In this document: positions 58,190 through 64,000 of the stretch, piece by piece
Layout of the letters: each line of letters starts with the position of its first letter
How positions within the stretch are numbered: position 1 is the stretch's first letter
From: Neostapfia colusana
Lineage: Eukaryota; Streptophyta; Magnoliopsida; Poales; Poaceae
Assembly: GCA_030760725.1 (NCBI GenBank)
Contig: JASWHV010000008.1
Span: forward strand, 49,176,057 to 49,240,056
Direction of reading: 5' to 3'
Length of the DNA stretch: 64,000 nucleotides
The notes under the pieces: model-generated
Databases searched by the model: none
What the model was told of the DNA's origin: nothing
What the model saw: only the letters and a program-made list of their open reading frames with translations
Translations under genes and position numbers: made by a program

Positions 58190-60447
58190 GGTAGTTGATT
58201 CCGGAGCATCATATCATACCACACCTAATCCCGGTCTACTCTCTTCCACCCATCCTCCCAATCCCTCTTTTCCTTCATCTATCGTTGTTTGGGAATGGGT
58301 CCGTTCTTCCGGTCACCTCACTAGGTGATTCCGGTCTTCCGGGTACTTTCCAACTTAAAAACATTCTTGTCGCTCCGGATATCATTCAAAACTTGCTTTC
58401 TGTTCACCGTTTTACCACTGACAACAATGTTTCCATTGAATTTGATCCTTTTGGTTTGTCTGTGAAGGATCTTTCCACCTGGGGACCTCTTTTCCGATGT
58501 GATAGCTTGGGGCCCCTATACACACTTCGGCTCCCTACTTCCGCTGCATCACCATCATTTGCTTTGACTACGACAACTTCATCTATCATCTTGCATCGCC
58601 GGCTTGGCCACCCTGGTGCAGATGCTATGTCGAAGCTGTTTAATAGTTCAGTTATCTCGTGTTCTAGGGGTACACATGACTCCCTATGTCATGCCTATCA
58701 GCTTGGTCGCCATGTTCGGCTCCTTTTTCCCACCTTTGTGACTCATGTTGAGCACCCGTTTGATCTTATACATTGTGATTTATGGACATTTCCCATTTCC
58801 AGTGTATTGTGCTTTAATTACTACTTGGTGATAATTGATGATTTTTATCACTTTTCTTGGACTTTTCCATTACGATTGAAGTCTGAGACTTTTGTTACTC
58901 TTTCTCACTTCTTCGTTCGGATTTCTACTCAATTTGGGCGCACCATTCGAGCTGTCCAGTGCGATAACGAACGCGAGTTTGATAACTCCGCGTTTCGTAA
59001 TTTTCTCTCCGCACATGGGGTACAACTACGCATGTCTTGTCCGTATACCTCTCCTCAAAACGGCAAGGTAGAGCGTATGATTCGCACCACCAATGATGTC
59101 ATATGCTCACTGATGTTCCAGGAATCTATTCCAGCCCGATACTGGGTGGAGGCTCTTCATACTACAACACTTCTGATTAATCGTCTTCCCACCAAGGCGA
59201 TTCGTACCTCCACCCCATACTTTGCTCTTTATGATCACCTTCGAGTTTTCGGATGCGCTTGCTACCCTAATCTTTTCGCCACTACCCTAATCTTTGCTGC
59301 TATGTCGAAGCTGTTTAATAGTTCAGTTATCTTGTGTTCTAGGGGTACACATGACTCCCTATGTCATGCTTGTCAGCTTGGTCGCCATGTTCGGCTCCTT
59401 TTTCCCACCTTTGTGACTCATGTTGAGCACCCGTTTGATCTTATACATTGTGATTTATGGACATTTCCCATTTTCAGTGTATCGGGCTTTAATTACTACT
59501 TGGTGATAATTGATGATTTTTCTCACTTTTCCTGGACTTTTCCATTACGATTGAAGTATGAGACTTTTGTTACTCTTTCTCACTTATTCGTTCGGATTTC
59601 TACTCAATTTGGGCGCACCATTCGAGCTGCCCAGTGCGATAACGAACGCGAGTTTGATAACTCCGTGTTTCGTAATTTTCTCTCCGCACATGGGGTACAA
59701 CTACGCATGTCTTGTCCGTATACCTCTCCTCAAAACGGCAAGGCAGAGCGTATGATTCGCACCACCAATGATGTCATACGCTCACTGATGTTCCAGGAAT
59801 CTATTCCAGCCCGATACTGGGTGGAGGCTCTTCATAGTGCCACACTTCTGATTAATCGTCTTCCCACCAAGGCGATTCGTGCCTCCACCCCATACTTTGC
59901 TCTTTATGATCACCTTCGAGTTTTCGGATGCGCTTGCTACCCTAATCTTTCTGCCACTGCCCCACATAAGCTTGCGCCTCGCTCAACCTGGTGTGTTTTT
60001 CTCGGGTATTCCCTTGATCATAAGGGTTACCGGTGCTTAGATCTCACTACCCACCGTCTTTTGATCTCTCGGCACGTCGTCTTCGACACGAGCTACGCCT
60101 CAGGTTCCCTCGAAACCGACTGCTGCACCTCGTGTGGCATCGACGCCTCCGACGTCACCTGCTGCGCCACGCGTGGCCTCGGCTCCCCCGACGCCACCTA
60201 CTGTACCTTAGGTGCCCCGGCGTCACCAGCTGTACCACGTGCGACATCAACACCTGCGGCGTCACCAGCTGCCTCCCCGACGTCACCTGCAGCGAGCATG
60301 ACGCCACCAGCCGCGCCACGCGCGGCACCGACGACGACTTCTCGCTTTGCTGACCCCGCACTTGTCTACCAACGACGAGCGCGGGGAGAGGCTCCTGCTC
60401 CAGCGACGCCACGCGCGGCCTCGAGACCCACTCTCGTCTACCCATGA
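58190..60447 (+). CDS. Copia-1 protease end and tandem duplicated integrase (one 750-codon frame)
   Basis: Protease site VVDSGASYHTT (58191-58223) lies in a neighbouring frame, indicating a frameshift. From 58195 the frame stays open and contains LHRRLGHPGADAMSKLFNSS, then two integrase modules 675 bp apart (58625-59272 and 59300-59947). Each has the catalytic set HCDLW, QCDNE and QNGK[V/A]ERM. Module 1 has the His pair but its second zinc Cys is Tyr (CHAY); module 2 has CHAC but no His pair. The C-terminal part VFLGYSLDHKGYRC and a Ser/Pro/Ala-rich tail follow once. Confidence 0.92.
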
Positions 60448-60456
60448 TGAGAGAAG

Positions 60457-61982
60457 ATGGTTGTATCCGAGCGGCCAGTGTACATGCCCCCTCTCCTTCA
60501 TAGGGATCCTAGTCACGTCCACTCGATGGTGACTCGACGTGCGTCCGGGAGTTTTTGGCTAGTTGAGCGGTTCGATAAAGCCGCTTTCTCGTCGACGACA
60601 TCTCCACCGACCGAGCCTTCTTCAATCTTGCCCATACCTACTTCCGTGCGTAGCGCCCTCGCCGACCCTAACCGGCGCCGCGCTACTTGCCAACCGGACC
60701 TGGTTCCCCGTCCTGGTCGTGGCAATGTTGTCACGGGCAAGTGGGTATTCACGCATAAGAAGAAGGCGGATGGTAACTTGGAGAGATACAAGGCTCGTTG
60801 GGTACTCCGGGGTTTCACTCAGCGCCCTGGAGTCGACTACGACAAGACTTTCAGCCCGGTGGTGAAGCCGGCGACAGTTCGTACCGTACTGTCGCTAGCT
60901 CTCTCACGTTCTTGGCCTGTCCATCAGTTGGACGACAAGAACGCCTTCCTCCACGGTACACTGACTGTGACGCTGTACTGCAGTCAGCCGGCAGGATTTG
61001 TAGATCCAGCTCACCCAGACATGGTCTATAAGCTGAACAAATCACTGTACGGACTGAAGCAGGCACCACGAGCCTGGTATAGCCGGTTCCCCTCTTTCTT
61101 GGTTTCACAGGGGTTTGTTTAAGCTAAGTCGGACACTTCGCTGTTTGTCTATCGACGGGGCAGTGACACTGCTTACCTCCTACTATACGTCGATGACATT
61201 GTACTGACAGCGTCTAGTCTGGCTCTGTTTCGGCGAACCATTTCTGCTTTGCAGCAGGAGTTCGCTATGAAGGACCTGGGCCGTCTCCACCACTTCCTGG
61301 GTATTACGGTCGGGGACCGACCAGGCGGCCTATTTCTTCACCAGCGACAGTACTGCATGGATATCCTCCAGCGAGTGGGCATGGCTGAGTGCAAGCCGTG
61401 CTCCACATGCATGACTCGAGGGAACCGCACCTCACCGTTGTCAAGCGGATTCTTCGGTATATACGAGGCACCTTCGACTACGGCCTCCTTCTTCGGCGTG
61501 ACATGGCCTCTGAGCTGGTTGTGTACACTGACGCTGACTGGGCAGGCTGCCCGGACACACGACGCTCTACTTCTGGGTTCACCGTCTTCCTAGGCGGCAA
61601 CCTCGTCTCCTGGTCCTCGAAGCGACGACCCGTGGTGTCGCGCTCGAGTGCTGAGGCGGAGTATCGCGCCGTGGCTAACGGCGTGGCTGAGGCCTCCTGG
61701 CTTCAGCAGCTACTTCAGGAGCTCCATACTCCTGTCGTCAGGAGCACCCTCATCTACTGCGACAACGTCAGCGCCATGTACCTCTCCACCAACCCGGTCC
61801 AGCATCAACGCACGAAGCATGTGGAGATCGACCTTCATTTTGTTCGTGAGCGGGTTGCACTAGGCGAGGTTCGGGTACACCACGTCCCGACGATGACGCA
61901 GTTCGCTGACGTCTTCACGAAGGGCCTCCCGTCGTCGCTGTTCTCCGAGTTTCGGTCCAGTCTCAACATCTGCAGTGGCTAG
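60457..61982 (+). pseudogene. Copia-1 reverse transcriptase-RNase H
   Basis: KWVFTHKKKADGNLERYKAR, GVDYDKTFSPVVK, QLDDKNAFLHGTL, GLKQAPRAWY, then a TAA at 61120, catalytic box LLYVDDIVLT, RNase H YTDADWAGCPDTRRSTSGF to SEFRSSLNICSG with a stop at 61980. The RNase H part (61389-61982) is in another frame. Confidence 0.9.
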
Positions 61983-62001
61983 ATGTTGTGACTGCGGGGG
62001 G

Positions 62002-62168
62002 TGTTAGTCACTGTAATTAAGTGTGTGTCACAGGGGCATATTAGTCATTAGAGAGGGATTAGGGTTAGGGGTAGTTTAGTCCTTTTTTCCTCCTAATCCC
62101 TCTATATAATCAGACCTGTACCCAGCATTATTGGATCATCTACCACAGCTATCATTAGCCCTCTATTA
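62002..62168 (+). repeat. Copia-1 3' LTR
   Basis: 167 bp, followed by TSD ACAAT. Confidence 0.92.
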
Positions 62169-62266
62169 ACAATCTCTTCAAAATTCAAGTGCAAACTTGC
62201 CTTCATTTGACAACATGAAAAAGACGTATACAAAATGAGTAGTTTCTCTTTGCACATTCACTCACC

Positions 62267-63267
62267 TGATATGATTCTTGCGCCTGGGTGTGTGGAGAGG
62301 GGAATGGAGTAGCAGGTGGGATTGGGAAACTGAACGCAGAAGGTATGGAATCCTGCTGGGCAGCTGTTGGCTTGATTTCTCTGCGCGGGATGAAGTTCCA
62401 AGCAGGGTGATCAAATCAGCCGCCCACCAGGTTAAACTTGTTTTCTTTGATACCCCCTAATACAAGCTAGGGCACCCCTTTTATAGATAAGTAGGCGCCT
62501 GATCTGCTGACTAACAACCCTATCTCTTTTATTTAAAACTAGCTAACAACTTTCTCTAAGCTTAACCTCTACTGGCGCCTGACCCGCTGGCCTATCCAGC
62601 GTCCATAACATTTCCCTCCTCCCCAACAAACAGCTCATCTGCAAGCTGAGTCTCCAGCTCCAGCAAGTAAAGCCCCTTGGAGTAGGCTTGTAAATGGGCG
62701 CCTGGACGCCTGGCCAGCCATGTGCCTGAGGAGGCAGCGGCGGCGGGCGGGCAGAGGCGCATTTGTGGTCACCGGTGAATTTCTTGGGGCAGTGGTAGCA
62801 CTGCCCATTGGCGCGTTTGGTGACTAATTCCAAGACAGCCGTCGGAGTCATGGTTCGGTTCCAGTTAGTTGATTCAGCCGTCTTGAAGAGATGTCCTTGG
62901 CTGCTGCTGCCATGGTGGGTTTGGAGGTCCTAGATTCTGGTGCTGCTGCCAGCAAGCGTCACTCATAAGCCCGTGTGACGCTCATGTATGTCTGCAGGTT
63001 GGAGGGAAACTGGAGCTCGACATCCTCAAAGGCTCACCAAGCCTTGCAGTGTAAGTTGACCTATTGTCGAGACATCAAATCTTCACAACAACAAAGTAAT
63101 ACTATAAATGGTTGCTGATAGTCTCCTAAAGTTCTCGTGTGATACAACTCCTTCAGTTCTGCCAGATCATAGAGGTGGCCCGAACCTTATGTTTACAAAT
63201 TCTGTGAACCTTGCCCAGAAAATGATTCCAAAGTCCCTTTGCAGCACAGGAATACCATTCTCCTGCT
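62267..63267 (-). mobile_element. Gypsy deletion derivative (source copy)
   Basis: Same as 48045-49045: LTR 62267-62610, fused chromodomain end and zinc-knuckle gag, enzymes absent. Confidence 0.82.
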
Positions 63268-63682
63268 ATTAGAGGGCTAATAGAGGCTGTATTAGATGAT
63301 AATGATAATGAGGGTACACGGTCCATTATAGAGGGATTAGGTGAGGGGAAAAGACTAAACTACCCCTAACACTAATCCCTCACTAATGACTAAATTACCC
63401 CTTTATTACCCACACAATTACAGAGTCTTACCCCCCCTCCCCCCTGCAGTCACAACATCTAGCCACTGCAGTTGTTGAGACTGGACCGAAACTCGGAGAA
63501 TAGCGACGATGGGAGGCCCTTCGTGAAGATGTTGGCGAACTGCCTCGTCATCGGGACATGGTGTACCCGAACCTTGCCACGTGCAACCCGCTCACGAACA
63601 AAATGGAGGTCGATCTCCACATGCTTTGTGCGCTGATGCTGGACCGGGTTGGTGGAGAGGTACACGACGTTGACGTTGTCGC
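63268..63682 (-). mobile_element. Inverted fragment of a Copia-1 relative (source copy)
   Basis: LTR and RNase H C-terminus (63665-63459) on the minus strand; interrupted at 63,683. Confidence 0.85.
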
Positions 63683-64000
63683 TGTTAGTATCTGAAGTAT
63701 TACTCTCATGGAGAGGATGACACTAAGAGTTGGGAATTTTTTCTTGTTTCAGTCCACACACAATGCCATGCCCAACCTAGGGGTTGGGGTTACATATTTA
63801 TAGCTAAGGCAGCCAAGTATATACCTAGATGCTAGTCTAAGATGCTGTCTTACCAAAGGACTAATATGCTGTCTTCTTAGTCTAAGATGTTGTCCTACCA
63901 AATGACTAAGATGCTGTCCTACCAAATGACTAATATGCTGTCCTACTAAAGGACTAAGATGTTGTCCTCTTGGTCTAAGATGCTGTCCTACCAACGGACT
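63683..64000 (-). mobile_element. Copia-3 LTR (source copy), cut by window end
   Basis: TGTTAGTATC... equal to 49461-49778; the rest of the element continues beyond the window. Confidence 0.88.

Larger units (their letters stand above)
55968..62168 (+). mobile_element. Ty1/copia element Copia-1 with duplicated integrase
   Basis: TSD ACAAT (55963-55967, 62169-62173), 167-bp LTRs TGTTAG...CTATTA (an unusual TG..TA end) with about 10 differences, primer site TGGTATCAGAGC at 56135. gag, protease, integrase (twice), RT and RNase H in copia order. About 6% LTR divergence indicates an older insertion than copies A/B. Its 3' part is the source of the transplanted block at 46,745. Confidence 0.94.
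55716..64000 (+). other. RH5-like intron 11, open at window end
   Basis: Native intron at 55716-55962 and 62174-62266; otherwise Copia-1 and the gypsy/copia remnants. No candidate final exon before base 64,000. Confidence 0.75.

Overview
The window is nuclear DNA from a grass (Poaceae; species not determinable here). The only convincing host gene is a plus-strand DEAD-box RNA helicase closely resembling rice RH5. Its first 11 exons run from 7,353 to 55,715; the last, short exon lies beyond the window. The exons join in frame without a stop (478 codons) and hold every helicase motif, so the gene looks functional although transposable elements (TEs) have swollen its introns. Intron 9 alone is about 41.2 kb. 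Nearly everything else is TE sequence, much of it in nested layers.

Layout. 1-5,813: a CACTA (En/Spm) element with genes on the minus strand, cut by the left window edge; its terminus lies 1.5 kb upstream of the helicase ATG. 5,817-7,352: upstream region of the helicase. 7,353-14,223: exons 1-9; intron 4 holds a young 2.1-kb non-autonomous LTR retrotransposon (copy A) and intron 7 a Tourist-like MITE. 14,224-55,374: intron 9, containing in order LTR element copy B (14,976-17,401), a long-TIR MITE, a Stowaway-like MITE, a 5'-truncated RTE LINE, a hAT transposon (19,130-38,969), and a Ty3/gypsy chromovirus G1 (39,287-54,888). The hAT is split by gypsy chromovirus G2 (21,756-38,434). The left LTR of G2 is itself split by an 873-bp MITE and by a 10.5-kb Tat-type gypsy element. 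G1 is split by Copia-2, by a CCTAGGCG-rich insertion and by a 4.8-kb duplicated block. 55,375-55,715: exons 10-11. 55,968-62,168: Copia-1 in intron 11, followed by further nested remnants to the window end.

Points of most interest: (i) a 4.8-kb block inside G1 is a near-identical copy of sequence 14.2 kb downstream and is flanked by a perfect 469-bp direct duplication, the pattern expected from copy-type repair of a staggered break (or an assembly error); (ii) copies A and B carry a NAC transcription-factor fragment; (iii) both also carry a tandem array of about 11 small hairpins whose stems covary around a constant 10-nt loop; (iv) Copia-1 has a tandem, in-frame duplicated integrase within one open frame of 750 codons; (v) the Tat element carries an antisense accessory reading frame and arrays of palindromes alternating with G-box sequences.

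Family names come from motif recognition without database searches. TSDs, LTR borders and duplications were read directly from the bases; exon borders come from splice sites plus reading-frame continuity.
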